64,000 nucleotides of DNA from Arion vulgaris. Taxonomy: Eukaryota; Mollusca; Gastropoda; Stylommatophora; Arionidae. Where the stretch lies: NCBI GenBank assembly GCA_020796225.1, contig CM036765.1, positions 2,484,228 to 2,548,227 of the forward strand. Reading direction: 5' to 3'. The position numbers were made by a program, and so were the translations under genes. Below the pieces are notes generated by a model, which was not told the origin of the DNA, searched no databases, and saw only the letters and a list, made by a program, of their open reading frames with translations. Positions 45,010 through 54,335 of this stretch are shown here, piece by piece (positions within the stretch are counted from its first letter, which is position 1; each line of letters opens with the position of its first letter).

Positions 45010-45400
45010 GAATAGGTAGTGCAGCTACTACATTCTGCAAACTATCAAAGTGAGCGTGAGACAAAACTAACATTGCAGACGAAGATTCAAATATATTATG
45101 TAATTAGTTCTTTACTATATGGCTCAGAAACATGGACAGCCTACTTAAGGCATGAGAGGAGACTTAACATCTTTCACCTTCGATGTTTACGCAAGATTAT
45201 AAACATCAGGTGGTACGATAAGATAACCAACTCTTAAGTACTGCAATGTGCAAACTTGCCTTCCATCATGGGCTTGCTCAGCAGTAGACAGAGACCTATG
45301 ACAGAGTTGTGTGGAAAGCTGCAGTGCGCAAGGGCGCAGTCTTTTGAAAAGAAACTTATGGATGAGCTGAAAGACAAGAGAGAAAAGTGAAAACTCATAA
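45010..45400 (+). pseudogene. Non-LTR ORF2 tail (Jockey/CR1-like)
   Basis: The frame 45019-45237 encodes TKIQIYYVISSLLYGSETW, then HLRCLRKIINIRWYDKITNS, the usual YGSExW and LRxIxxIRWxDxITN motifs, with a stop after NS. The next frames resemble the following LxRxLRWxGH part only weakly. Confidence 0.8.
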
Positions 45401-45604
45401 ATTGTCACAGTAAAACACTTACCAATTGACCATCTGTAAAGATAAAATATGTAGTATATATATTAATATATATATAAACGATCTGTACATTGTGAATTTT
45501 CATACTTTCAGAAAATGTTTTTTTTCAGTTATCAATTGAAAATATTATCAATGCAATCAAATACATCAACATACATGCATTTATAAGTCATATTAATGTC
45601 AATA
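45401..45604. other. Unassigned
   Basis: AT-rich with a short (TA)n near 45454-45475. Confidence 0.5.
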
Positions 45605-45872
45605 TTCTTCTTCTTCCTCCAACGCTCCATATCGACCACTTGTTAACCACTCTGTATGATTTGTATGTGATCTGAGTCTAAGAGCAATTGTACATTGTGC
45701 AAGTTATGTACCTACAAGTAGGCCAGCACATCCGATTTCTGCAATGCTTATTATTTACTAGGGTAGCTTCCCTAGGTTCGACATCAGTCACCTCTTATGA
45801 TAGGTCTTCTAGGTCACAGTGGTACTATTCTTTGCTTAATTTGCGGGCCCAGGCACCACATGGGTAATATTA
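45605..45872 (-). mobile_element. R4 interspersed repeat
   Basis: Reverse complement of the 29719 copy: CGCTCCATATCGACCACTTG at its right-hand end and GCGGGCCCAGGCACCACATG at its GC-rich end, which abuts a tandem array. Confidence 0.88.
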
Positions 45873-45884
45873 TGATTCTATCAT

Positions 45885-46330
45885 TGTCAACATCATCATT
45901 GTCAACATCATCATTGTCAACATCATCATCATTTTCAACATCATCATTATCAACATCATCATTATCAACATCATCTCATTGTCAACATCAACATCATCAT
46001 TGTCAACATCATCATTGTCAATATTATCATTGTCAACATCATCATTATCATTGTCAACATCATCATTGTCAACATCATCATTGTCAACATCATCATTATC
46101 ATTGTCAACATCATCATTGTCAACATCATCATGATTGTCAACATCAACATTGTCAACATCATCATCATCATTGTCAACATCATCATTGTCAACATCATCA
46201 TTGTCAACATCATCATTGTCAACATCATCATTGTCAACATCATCATCATTGTCAACATCATCATTATCATTGTCAGCATCATCATTATTGTCAACATCAT
46301 CATCATTGTCAACACCATCAGCATTGCCTA
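45885..46330. repeat. 15 bp minisatellite, about 30 copies
   Basis: Units of ATCATTGTCAACATC, with extra ATC or ATT triplets. As 15 is five codons, all frames are open, giving spurious His/Ser or Asp/Asn repeats on the two strands. Confidence 0.96.
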
Positions 46331-46425
46331 TCATCATCACTCAACCATATTACTATATATCATTGTCATCATTATAAACATCACTCAACCATATTACTAT
46401 ATATCATTGTCATCATTATACAAAG
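46331..46425. repeat. About 45 bp duplication
   Basis: Two copies of CATCACTCAACCATATTACT followed by ATATATCATTGTCATCATTA. Confidence 0.85.
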
Positions 46426-46429
46426 AGGA

Positions 46430-46560
46430 TATAGATAGAAAAATAGACCTCCCTGTTGAGTAAGCAATGACAAACTACAGAACATATGAATGATGGCTAG
46501 AAAATCAACGACTCATTTACTGTGGTTGTGTGGTTGATGGCAAGTAAAGGATATACCACA
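46430..46560 (+). mobile_element. SINE-2, 5'-truncated
   Basis: AAAATAGACCTCCCTGTTGA, AAGCAATGACAAACTAC and GGTTGATGGC..GATATACCAC match the body and 3' part of SINE-2. The tRNA head is missing. Confidence 0.8.
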
Positions 46561-46822
46561 AATTTCATTACAGTCTTTAATATAATGTATTTACAAATCA
46601 AAAATGAACATTCAGAAAATAATGAACAAATTAAAATATATAAATCTGTCCCACTGATGTTCAATTTATTACTTATTCTTGTTAAAAGTCCACAAAATGT
46701 ATTGTTATTTTGTTTATGTGTTGACAATTTCTTGAAATGTATCAACTATATTTATTATATTCTGTATTCAGATTTTCTTGATTGATAAGTTGTAATGAAA
46801 TGTTTGTGTGATAATAAATGAT
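46561..46822. other. Unassigned
   Basis: AT-rich; nothing recognised. Confidence 0.5.
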
Positions 46823-47068
46823 ATAGCGGTTCTCTGTGCCTAAGTGGTTATGCCCTTGCCTTGCGAGTCAAAGAATGTGGGTTTGAATCCAGACACGCTG
46901 TTCTGTTCCCAATTGCATTTTTCTCCAGAGACCCCTAGGATTCTTGCCAGAGTTAAGGAGTTCATGCTTTGTGCAGTACTCTCTGCAGATTGCATGCCAT
47001 TTCTGCAGAGAGGGTCCGAGTCATTTGGTGTCAAACCCAGTGCAATGAAGTCAGTTCTTCGGCTTTAA
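46823..47068 (+). mobile_element. SINE-1 copy b
   Basis: The head GCGGTTCTCTGTGCCTAAGT and TGGTTATGCCCTTGCC (box A type) and GTGGGTTTGAATCC (box B type) are well kept. The body TTTTCTCCAGAGACCCCTAG and the end CAGTGCAATGAAGTC..TTCGGCTTT match copies a and c. Confidence 0.9.
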
Positions 47069-47104
47069 AAAAAACTCCATGGTTTTAATTGAATTGTTAC
47101 ACAT

Positions 47105-47450
47105 CTGAGATAATCAGGGGATTCTGTCAAGGAAGAAAGTGCTTGTTTTGTCAAGGGATTCTGTCAAGGAAGAGAGTGCTTGTTTTGTCAGGGGATTCTG
47201 TCAAGGAAGAGAGTGATTCTTTTGTCAGGGGATTCTGTCAAGGAAGAGAGTGCTTGTTTTGTCAGGGGATTCTGTCAAGGAAGAAAGTGCTTGTTTTGTC
47301 AGGGGATTCTGTCAAGGAAGAAAGTAATTGTTTTATGTCAGGGGATTCTGTCAAGGAAGAAAGTGATTGTTTTATGTCAGGGGATTCTGTCAAGGAAGAG
47401 AGTGCTTGATTTGTCAGGGGATTCTGTCAAGGAAGAGAGTACTTGTTTTG
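47105..47450. repeat. 37 bp tandem array after SINE-1b, nine copies
   Basis: Units of CAGGGGATTCTGTCAAGGAA and GAGAGTGCTTGTTTTGT, some with a 3-4 bp insert (TATG). Confidence 0.94.
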
Positions 47451-47454
47451 CCGT

Positions 47455-47990
47455 GACTACAAGCAGTCTCACTATAGAAATCATGGCAGTAATTAAAAGT
47501 GATGGTCTGGCTGGAGTTACAGACTTTTATACATATATGTTTTCTCAGGGACTCATTGGGTATGCTCAGGAAGATTGAAGTAGGCTGGGCTCGAAGACAA
47601 TGGTTGGAGTCGCCAAAGAAGTCTAGGCTGACAAAAAGCAGTTTTATTTTTGTGCCAGAGCATGCAGGTGTAAGGAGAAATGAACGTTCCCATAGGCTTG
47701 CAGGTAGGGCTGCTGTTAAAGGCAGGCTCGCAATGTACCAAGCTGATATTCTGAATTCCTTAAGGAAGACAGGATGTGTAAATAGAAGAATAGTAAACCA
47801 ACAAAGAACTGGTGTCGCTAGTTGCCACATGCTGAGAGACGTAGACCTATTGAGAAGAAGATCGGAGCATTTATGGACTAATTGGTTCAATGTGCAGTGA
47901 TGAGGATCCAACAACTTAATTGGAAATCAAAGAAGAACATTAAACCAACAAAGAACCGGTATCGTTAGTTGCCATTTGCTTAGAGAAACA
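47455..47990 (+). pseudogene. LINE-G RNase H and C-terminal region
   Basis: A frame change inside 47450-47580 joins a SLGMLRKIEVGWARRQWLE frame, then FVPEHAGVRRNERSHRLAG (degenerate GHAGVxGNExADRLAG, with E and S at two key sites), KGRLAMYQADILNSLRKTG, VNQQRTGVASCHMLR, and RRSEHLWT. The last QQRTG block repeats near 47945. This matches the RNase H-containing retroelement protein also relic at 230-640. Confidence 0.8.
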
Positions 47991-48115
47991 CGTAAAAACA
48001 AAGTACTCTAGTTTTACAATAACAATACACAGCAACTTTTCGAACAAAAGGTCTTTATCAAGCAAAGGATACAACAGAAATGAAGAAATTCACTTCTTAT
48101 ACGGCACATAACATA
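47985..48115 (-). mobile_element. Penelope pLTR fragment
   Basis: AAACACGTAAAAACAAAGTA, CTAGTTTTACAATAAC and the CGAACAAAAGGTCTTTATCA block match the pLTR at 53697-53830 in the same orientation. Confidence 0.75.
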
Positions 48116-48120
48116 TTAAA

Positions 48121-48470
48121 TTGGACAATAAATTCCTAACAAACACTGGGTATGATTATGGCAAGAATTTCCTCAAACACCGAAGCAGAACAGACCAGGT
48201 CATTATATTTTGGCAACATACCGGACACTGCAGACTAAACAAAGACTCATATAGACTAGAAATAAGTCAAACAGCTCTCTGCCAGTGTCAGCAGGCGGAA
48301 CAGACACAGGAGCATGTTATGCAAGACTGTCTTCTGGGTGAGCTGAGAAGCAACATGTGGCCACACACAGTCGACCTAAAAGCTAAGCTTTATGGAAACC
48401 TGACAGAACTGACGCTGACTGCCCAGTTTGTAGTACACAGTAAACTAAGCGCATGACGGGAGGTAACAGA
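48121..48470 (+). pseudogene. LINE-F C-terminal domain
   Basis: An open frame of 111 codons contains DYGKNFLKHRSRTDQV, TGHCRLNKDSYRLEI, ALCQCQQAEQTQEHVMQDC (a C-C-H-C knuckle: CxC..H..C) and MWPHTVDLKAKLYG. This is the module after RNase H in I-like LINE ORF2 proteins. It is homologous to 23590-24000 on the other strand, and better preserved. Confidence 0.85.
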
Positions 48471-48573
48471 AGAATATACTTCCATCACAAACTGTCTTTC
48501 ATACTCTGAGCAAACTGTCTTTCATACTTCTATGACTACTTGTCCTGAGTGAAGATGACTCATTGTGTTTTAA

Positions 48574-48880
48574 CTCTTTCCACGCTTTAAGCCGCACACT
48601 GCGCCACGGCGGAAGTCCGTTGCACGCTTTAAGCCGCACACTGCGCCATAGAGTTGCTTCCTTATAAGAAGTCTTTCTAGTTTTACTTCTACTGGTTTAC
48701 TTCTACTACTTTTTAACCTTGTTATTCTATTGGGTTGTCCAGTTTTCTTCAATTTAATATATAATAATATATATATGTTTATTTATTGAGTAGTTGAGAT
48801 CGTAATTAAAAATCTTTTTTATTTTTACTTCCTTGAATTAACTGCTTAAAAATTGAGGAAATAAATGGGCGTGGAAAGAG
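48574..48880. mobile_element. piggyBac-type MITE with TTAA duplication
   Basis: A 307 bp unit starts CTCTTTCCACGC and ends GCGTGGAAAGAG (perfect 12 bp TIR), flanked by TTAA at 48570-48573 and 48881-48884. TTAA is the piggyBac target. An internal tandem pair of about 47 bp (CACGCTTTAAGCCGCACACT, 48581 and 48626) sits at the left end. No coding capacity. Confidence 0.88.
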
Positions 48881-48884
48881 TTAA

Positions 48885-49074
48885 AGTAGCTTCATCCGAC
48901 GCCTCCATTAGCAAATACAATATCAAATAATATTAGGCCGTGCTTCACCAATGACCTTTCTACCCTTCTCTGACCTGTTCAGTCTAGCACTAACACTCAT
49001 ACTATGCTCTGACCTTTGCCAAACAGCACCTGGCTAGGAAATTAGTCTGATGAATTATTCTTTAAAGTAATTTC
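48885..49074. other. Unassigned
   Basis: Nothing recognised. Confidence 0.5.
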
Positions 49075-49260
49075 TGCCCAGCGTGTTCGTAGCACATTGG
49101 ACAGCAGGTGGCAAGCCCCCTGTGAGTGACGTTCAAATCCACAGACTGGCAGAAAAGCCACAGGTTCTCCAGATTCACGGTGTTTGTGGCACCGAACCGA
49201 AGGGTTGCGATGTCCATGGGACCGAGCCGAAGAGCTGAAAGCTCAAGTGCTTCTGGATCC
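49075..49260 (+). mobile_element. Possible tRNA-like SINE, single copy
   Basis: GTAGCACATTGGACAG (box A type) and GACGTTCAAATCCACAG (box B type) are about 40 bp apart, followed by a short CACCGAACCGAAG/GACCGAGCCGAAG duplication. No second copy is visible, so this is tentative. Confidence 0.4.
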
Positions 49261-49432
49261 GAAAAAAGTAACTTCTAGTTGTTCATATTGTCAGATAATT
49301 GGTGTCTCTCTTATTTATGTATTCTGTAGCAATTTACTAATTCTTAAACTGTCAGTATCTCATGCCATTAGTAACGAACATGTGTAGGCTTTGTCAACGC
49401 CTTCTCGATTGAGTTACTGTTGGCCTTGGCTC
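49261..49432. other. Unassigned
   Basis: Nothing recognised. Confidence 0.5.
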
Positions 49433-50810
49433 CAGGGTTGCCAAATGTAAATTGGCTTTTGATGCTAGATTTTAGACCAAAAAATGCTAGAAAATGCTAG
49501 AAATATTTTTTGAATGCTAGAAAAAATGCAAACAAATATTTTACGTACCAATTATGTTGTATTAATTACAGTACGATAGTATGTCATTGTAATTTGAGAA
49601 GTCAGACTGCAAATCTTCTGTGGCCTTTTGAGCAATCAGACTGCACATCTGAAGTTTTTGTAGGGTCATATGAGTCCATTGTTCCAATTTTGGCATGACA
49701 TCATTAGGTAATTCAAAGTATTTGCCGTCTTTGTTATGCCTCTTTAAGCCATAGTTTACCGCAAGAATTGCTGAAAACATGGACAGATGCATTTTGTTTC
49801 TCATTTTATTTTTCACAATATTCCTGCTGCTGAACAATTGTTCCACTTCAGCATTAGAATTTGGCAAAATTAATCAACTTAGGGCAAAAGTTGTAACTTC
49901 TTTGAAGGGGTTACCTCCGAAGAATCTCTATAATTAAATAATTCAGACTAAAATCTCTCAATGGATGTAATATCAGTCCATTTAACCAAATGTATGCTGT
50001 TGTATTGAATCTCAATTGATGACTTCATTTCTTCATCGAAATGAAATAATTCTAGCAGGAGAATAATATGTTTCTTAATATGTATCAATGTATTTTGTAC
50101 TGAGAAAAAGATTATATTCTTCAAAATACCAATGTCTTCTGGCAGCTCTTTGTACAGGCTAATCAAAAAGTTGTATGTCCTTTTTCGGATGTGAGTTACT
50201 TGAGAAGATTGAATTTGTTGGTTAATTATCAATTCTCCAAGCCTTTTCTCAAATCAAGAACCCAGCTGTGGATTTGGATTCAGAAATTCTTCAATATTAG
50301 TGTTAGGATCAAGAGGATCAATGCTGCCTTGTGTTGGCAGTACTAACATGTTAGCAATAGATTTAATAAGAAAAGATAGATCAGAAAGCAATGTTGTTTC
50401 ACCAGAAATATGTGATTCAAATAGTTTGTTCACTTCTTGAACATATTTTAGAATTGAATGCAAAAATGATATCAATAATTCGTTCTAAAATAACTCATTA
50501 CAGTGATATCATTTAATTCATCCAGTAATAAACAGAATTTTCCTTGTCCAAGATTAGTAGTCAAATCTTCCTTGAAATAAGGAGCAATGACATTCTTTAC
50601 AATATTTACACACTTTGTACGATGCATCCTAACTTTATTTCCCATTTCACTGTCCGATATGGTATTTTTGTACAAGTCTACCAAGTGATCACATGAATTG
50701 AATGATAAAGGACAGCAAATAAACATTGCTAAATTGGCATCAAGTGTAGATGTCTTATCATCTTTCTTGCAACGAAACTTGTAAGAGAAGCACTTTGACA
50801 TGGACTAGCA
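49433..50810 (-). mobile_element. hAT transposon relic, C-terminal half of transposase
   Basis: The left TIR CAGGGTTGCCAAATG at 49433 matches the hAT at 39087. On the - strand, frames 50472-50801, 50254-50475, 49948-50232 and 49562-49867 form a broken transposase: FCLLLDELNDI (RNase H-like first aspartate block, LLxDExTDI) to the dimerisation domain MPNSNAEVEQLFSSRNIVKNK, RNKM, ILAVNYGL. Stops and frameshifts separate the pieces. No right TIR is visible before an unrelated LINE tail at 50830. Confidence 0.85.
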
Positions 50811-50829
50811 AGTTTTTTTTTTTATTTCA

Positions 50830-51010
50830 CAATGATTTGCTAAAAAATCATCATCAAGGTGCATACCCTTTGTAGGACGTTGGTCTCTTTGCAGCGCATC
50901 TGAAATTCAATGTCTCGAGCCAGTTCACAAACTTCGCCGATGGTCATATTCATGGTTTCTTTAATATCTTGTAGCCATCTTCTTCTTACGTCCTGAGACC
51001 CTGCCCTCTC
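50830..51010 (-). pseudogene. LINE ORF2 tail fragment
   Basis: The - strand reads GSQDVRRRWLQDIKETMNM, then IGEVCELARDIEFQMRCKE, the GRPxxRWxDxI..A.DRxxW tail of a LINE RT. Confidence 0.65.
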
Positions 51011-51454
51011 TCTCTCGATCGTTCTTAAGCCGCTTTTATCATTCTATTGTGATATATAAGCAGCCAAACATCAAGAACGGATGGACGTGCACAGCCTTCA
51101 GTACCTGGAGCTCAGCTGCTTATCTTTCGGTGGTGTGTTTGGTTTCAACCAGTGTTTACTGGGTTTGCTCTCCGTTAGCCTTTTGCTGTCCCCAGCCAAA
51201 ACCCACAAGGTAGCAGTTTGCTTTTTTCTTTCAGGGAAAACGACCCGTAGACGACCTGCCCTCCCGGGCTGATGAGCGTCATCTGCCCAGCTATACCCAT
51301 CTTGTTATGGACTGCTTGGTTTGCCTAACGTCCAGTTTTGTGTACGGTTTGCTCCGCTAGCCTTTGATTGTCCCCAATCAAACTACAAGGCAGCAGTAGG
51401 ACCCTACCCTCTAATATTGTTCTCTCCAGGCCATCGTCACGCTTGATGTGACCA
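51011..51454. repeat. Duplicated unclassified segment
   Basis: GGTTTGCTC..CGTTAGCCTTTTG..CCCAGCCAAAACCCACAAGG (51170-51215) recurs in worn form at 51345-51395. A repeat of unknown class. Confidence 0.5.
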
Positions 51455-51545
51455 AATTATCTCATTTTTCTGTATCATTTCTGCTGAGAGGGACCGAGCC
51501 ATATGGGGTAAACCCGGTGCAATGAAGTCAATCCTTCGGCTTTAG
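51455..51545 (+). mobile_element. SINE-1 3' fragment
   Basis: TTTCTGCTGAGAGGGACCGA, GCCATATGGGGTAAACCCGG and CAATGAAGTC..TTCGGCTTT match the SINE-1 end. Confidence 0.85.
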
Positions 51546-51559
51546 TGACCTATTGTCTG

Positions 51560-51800
51560 ACTGTATATGTTATGTATTCCATATAGGAAGTCTTTATTTC
51601 TTCACTTCTGTTGTATACTTTGTCTTTTGGTCAAAACAGCGCGCTGTATATTGTTTTTGTACTTTGTAAAACTACAGTATTTTGTTTTACGTGTTTTGTC
51701 ATTACAACATAGATTTACTTCAGTCTTCTCTTTACATGTTTTGTCATTGCAACATAGATTTACTTCAGTCTTCCCGTACATTGATAATACGTTTATTTAT
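51560..51800 (+). mobile_element. Penelope pLTR fragment, diverged
   Basis: TACTTTGTAAAACTACAGTA and the final ACTTCAGTCTTC match the pLTR end at 54245-54310. The last 47 bp are duplicated. Confidence 0.65.
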
Positions 51801-51919
51801 ATGATGTTTACGAGGACTTCAAGTTCAAACAGCAGACTGTTACTGTGGTGATTCACTTGAAGAATGTTTATCACAAATTGAACTATTAATTCGTTACACT
51901 CCCTTTGTTCAATTCTTAG
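51801..51919. other. Unassigned
   Basis: Nothing recognised. Confidence 0.5.
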
Positions 51920-52168
51920 CTCAGGTCTTCTTCGAACGCTGCATATCGACTTTTTAACCACTCTGTGTAATTTGTAAGTGATCTGAGCCTAAGAGCGATT
52001 GTACGTTGTGCCAGTTATGCACCTACAAGTAGACCAGAACAATTTCTGTGACAATTTTTATTTACTAGGATAGCTTCCATAGGCCCCTACCTCAGTCGTC
52101 TCGTACAACATGCTTTGTAGGTCACAGTGTTACTATTCTTTGCTCCTCGTGAGGGCCTCGGTAACACA
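51920..52168 (-). mobile_element. R4 interspersed repeat
   Basis: Contains CGCTGCATATCGACTTTTTA, CACCTACAAGTAGACCAGAA and TACTATTCTTTGCTCCTCGT. The GC-rich end is worn and abuts the 24 bp array. Confidence 0.85.
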
Positions 52169-52840
52169 GGTGGTGGAGCTTAACATCAAGTTGGTGGTGG
52201 AGCTTAACATCAAGTTGGTGGTGGAGCTTAACATAAAGTTGGTGGTGGAGCTTAACATAAAGTTGGTGGTGGAGCTTAACATCAAGTTGGTGGTGGAGCT
52301 TAACATCAAGTTGGTGGTGGAGCTTAACATCAAGTTGGTGGTGGAGCTTAACATCAAGTTGGTGGTGGAGCTTAACATCAAGTTGGTGGTGGAGCTTAAC
52401 ATCAAGTTGGTGGTGGAGCTTAACATCAAGTTGGTGGTGGAGCTTAACATCAAGTTGGTAGTGGAGCTTAACATCAAGTTGGTGGTGGAGCTTAACATCA
52501 AGTTGGTGGTGGAGCTTAACATCAAGTTGGTGGTGGAGCTTAACATCAAGTTGGTGGTGGAGCTTAACATCAAGTTGGTGGTGGAGCTTAACATCAAGTT
52601 GGTGGTGGAGCTTAACATCAAGTTGGTGGTGGAGCTTAACATCAAGTTGGTGGTGGAGCTTAACATCAAGTTGGTGGTGGAGCTTACCATCAAGTTGGTG
52701 GTGGAGCTTAACATCAAGTTGGTGGTGGAGCTTAACATCAAGTTGGTGGTGGAGCTTAACATCAAGTTGGTGGTGGAGCTTAACATCAAGTTGGTGGTGG
52801 AGCTTAACATCAAGTTGGTGGTGGAGCTTAACATCAAGTT
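52169..52840. repeat. 24 bp minisatellite, 28 copies
   Basis: Units of GTGGTGGAGCTTAACATCAA plus GTTG, nearly invariant (rare AACATAA, GGTAGTG, TTACC). Eight codons per unit keep frames open on both strands, so a 303-codon + strand frame (52110-53021) and a 239-codon - strand frame are repeat artefacts that also run through R4 and SINE-2. Confidence 0.97.
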
Positions 52841-52849
52841 TACTTTCAT

Positions 52850-53105
52850 ACTTGTGGGTATTTGTAGCTTAAGCGGTAGTGAGCTCGATCACAACACCAG
52901 CGTACCTAGTTCAAACTTCGCTGCAGGCAATTTGGAAGCAAATTTGTTCCTGCTTATTTTTACGAAGTATAAAAATAGGCCTCACCGTTCAGAAAGCAAT
53001 GGCAAACTACTGAATGTATAAGTGGTGCCTAGAAAATTGAGGACTCATTTACTGTGGTTGATGGTGATGACCTGTAAAGATGTGCCAGGATTTTCATTGA
53101 CTTTC
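52850..53105 (+). mobile_element. SINE-2 copy
   Basis: TTGTAGCTTAAGCGGTAGTG, CTCACCGTTCAGAAAGCAAT and GTGGTTGATGG..TGTGCCAGGATTTTCA match 27838-28090. Confidence 0.88.
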
Positions 53106-53384
53106 ATGCAGGAAAAACAAGCAGACAGACAAGAATAAATACATACAGTCAATCAAAGAATAAATACATACAGTCAACCAAAGAATAAATACATAGTCAA
53201 TCAAAGTTCTCAACACAAATTGATTTCTTGTGTTTTATAACCATAGAAAGACGGTGTGTATCATTCTGTTACATATACATTAGATGTGTTAACATATATA
53301 CATCAACAATATGTGTAGTCAAGTACAGAGATGTATTAACAGATATAGACAACATACATGTATTATTAGTAATATTATAATTAG
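53106..53384. repeat. Short tandem triplication plus unassigned
   Basis: Three copies of AAGAATAAATACATACAGTC (53128-53200). The remainder is AT-rich. Confidence 0.7.
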
Positions 53385-53583
53385 AGAGTGTAGCTAATTG
53401 GTTACGCTCTTGACTTGTGCTTCAAAGGTCGTGGGTTTGGATCAGGACAGCGTTGTTCTATTCATGAATGCATTTTTCCCAGAGACCTCTAGGATTGTTG
53501 CCGGAGTGTCATTTCTGCAGAGAGTAAGCGAGCTATATGGGTAAACCACAATGTGTAATGTGATCAATCCTTTGGCTTTAGAT
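53385..53583 (+). mobile_element. SINE-1 copy c
   Basis: ATTGGTTACGCTCTTGAC (box A type), GGTTTGGATCAGGAC (worn box B), CCCAGAGACCTCTAGGATTG, and end ..AATCCTTTGGCTTTAG. It has an internal deletion of about 40 bp relative to copy b. Confidence 0.85.
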
Positions 53584-53682
53584 CACATGTTGTGGAAATT
53601 CTGGAGTTGGAAGCCATCTTGGACAAAACCATACTTGACATGATTTGGACGACAGGAAACCCTTATCCTTTAATTAAGAATC
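53584..53682. other. Unassigned
   Basis: Nothing recognised. Confidence 0.5.
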
Positions 53683-53695
53683 TAAATTACAAGTA

Positions 53696-54322
53696 GTGAA
53701 ACACGTACAAACAAAGTACTATAGTTTTACAAAATACATAAACAGTGACGATAAACAGCAACGTTTCGACCAACAAGGCCTTTATCAAGCAAACGAACAA
53801 ACAGGAGTGACAAATTAAAATGAAACACAAATGGACGACCAAATACCAACGTATCTAAGGAAAATCTGGAATAAAAACGAATACGAAATAAATGTAACAC
53901 AAAAACACACATAAAAACTAGAAATAGAAAAGAAACAATGAAACATCTAGTAAATATATAACTTGAATACATGCAACATATACCCATATAGATTATAAAG
54001 CATGGGAAGAGAAAGTACTAAGAAGCATAAGAATGTAATACATGCAACATATACCCATAGAAAAGAGGTAGAAGCGGAAATGCACATACACAACAAATAT
54101 AACTATTAAATCTTACCTACTACGTCACAACGACTAGTTATGGCAATATGGCGACGAATATCGAAATAGGGGAAGACTCATTGTCGTTTGCTTGATAAAG
54201 GCCTTGTTGGTCGAAACGTTGCTGTTTATCGTCACTGTTTATGTATTTTGTAAAACTATAGTACTTTGTTTGTCCGTGTTTCACTATTTACCAAGTTTTA
54301 CTGCAGTCTTCCCCTATTTCGA
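53696..54322. mobile_element. Penelope pLTR inverted pair
   Basis: A - strand pLTR (53696-54035) with TTTCGACCAACAAGGCCTTT faces a + strand partial pLTR (about 54180-54322) with GATAAAGGCCTTGTTGGTCG. The pair is flanked by a perfect 12 bp direct repeat AAATTACAAGTA (53684-53695 and 54324-54335), a likely target duplication. No RT is present. Confidence 0.82.
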
Positions 54323-54335
54323 TAAATTACAAGTA

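Noticed and set aside
45797..46463. Long His/Ser-rich (+) and Asp/Asn-rich (-) frames
   Set aside because: Translation of a 15 bp CAT-rich array in several frames; no domain.
46823..46900. A functional tRNA gene
   Set aside because: Box A and box B are recognisable but the acceptor stem does not close, and the sequence continues into a SINE body found at other sites. The same holds for 27838, 58112 and 49075.
47499..47914. Overlapping frames on both strands as two genes
   Set aside because: The + strand frame carries the retroelement RNase H motifs; the - strand frame is its shadow.
52110..53021. A 303-codon + strand frame with an eight-residue repeat
   Set aside because: It runs through an R4 repeat, a 24 bp array and a SINE-2. 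The repeat length is a multiple of 3, so frames stay open on both strands; no start context or conserved ends.
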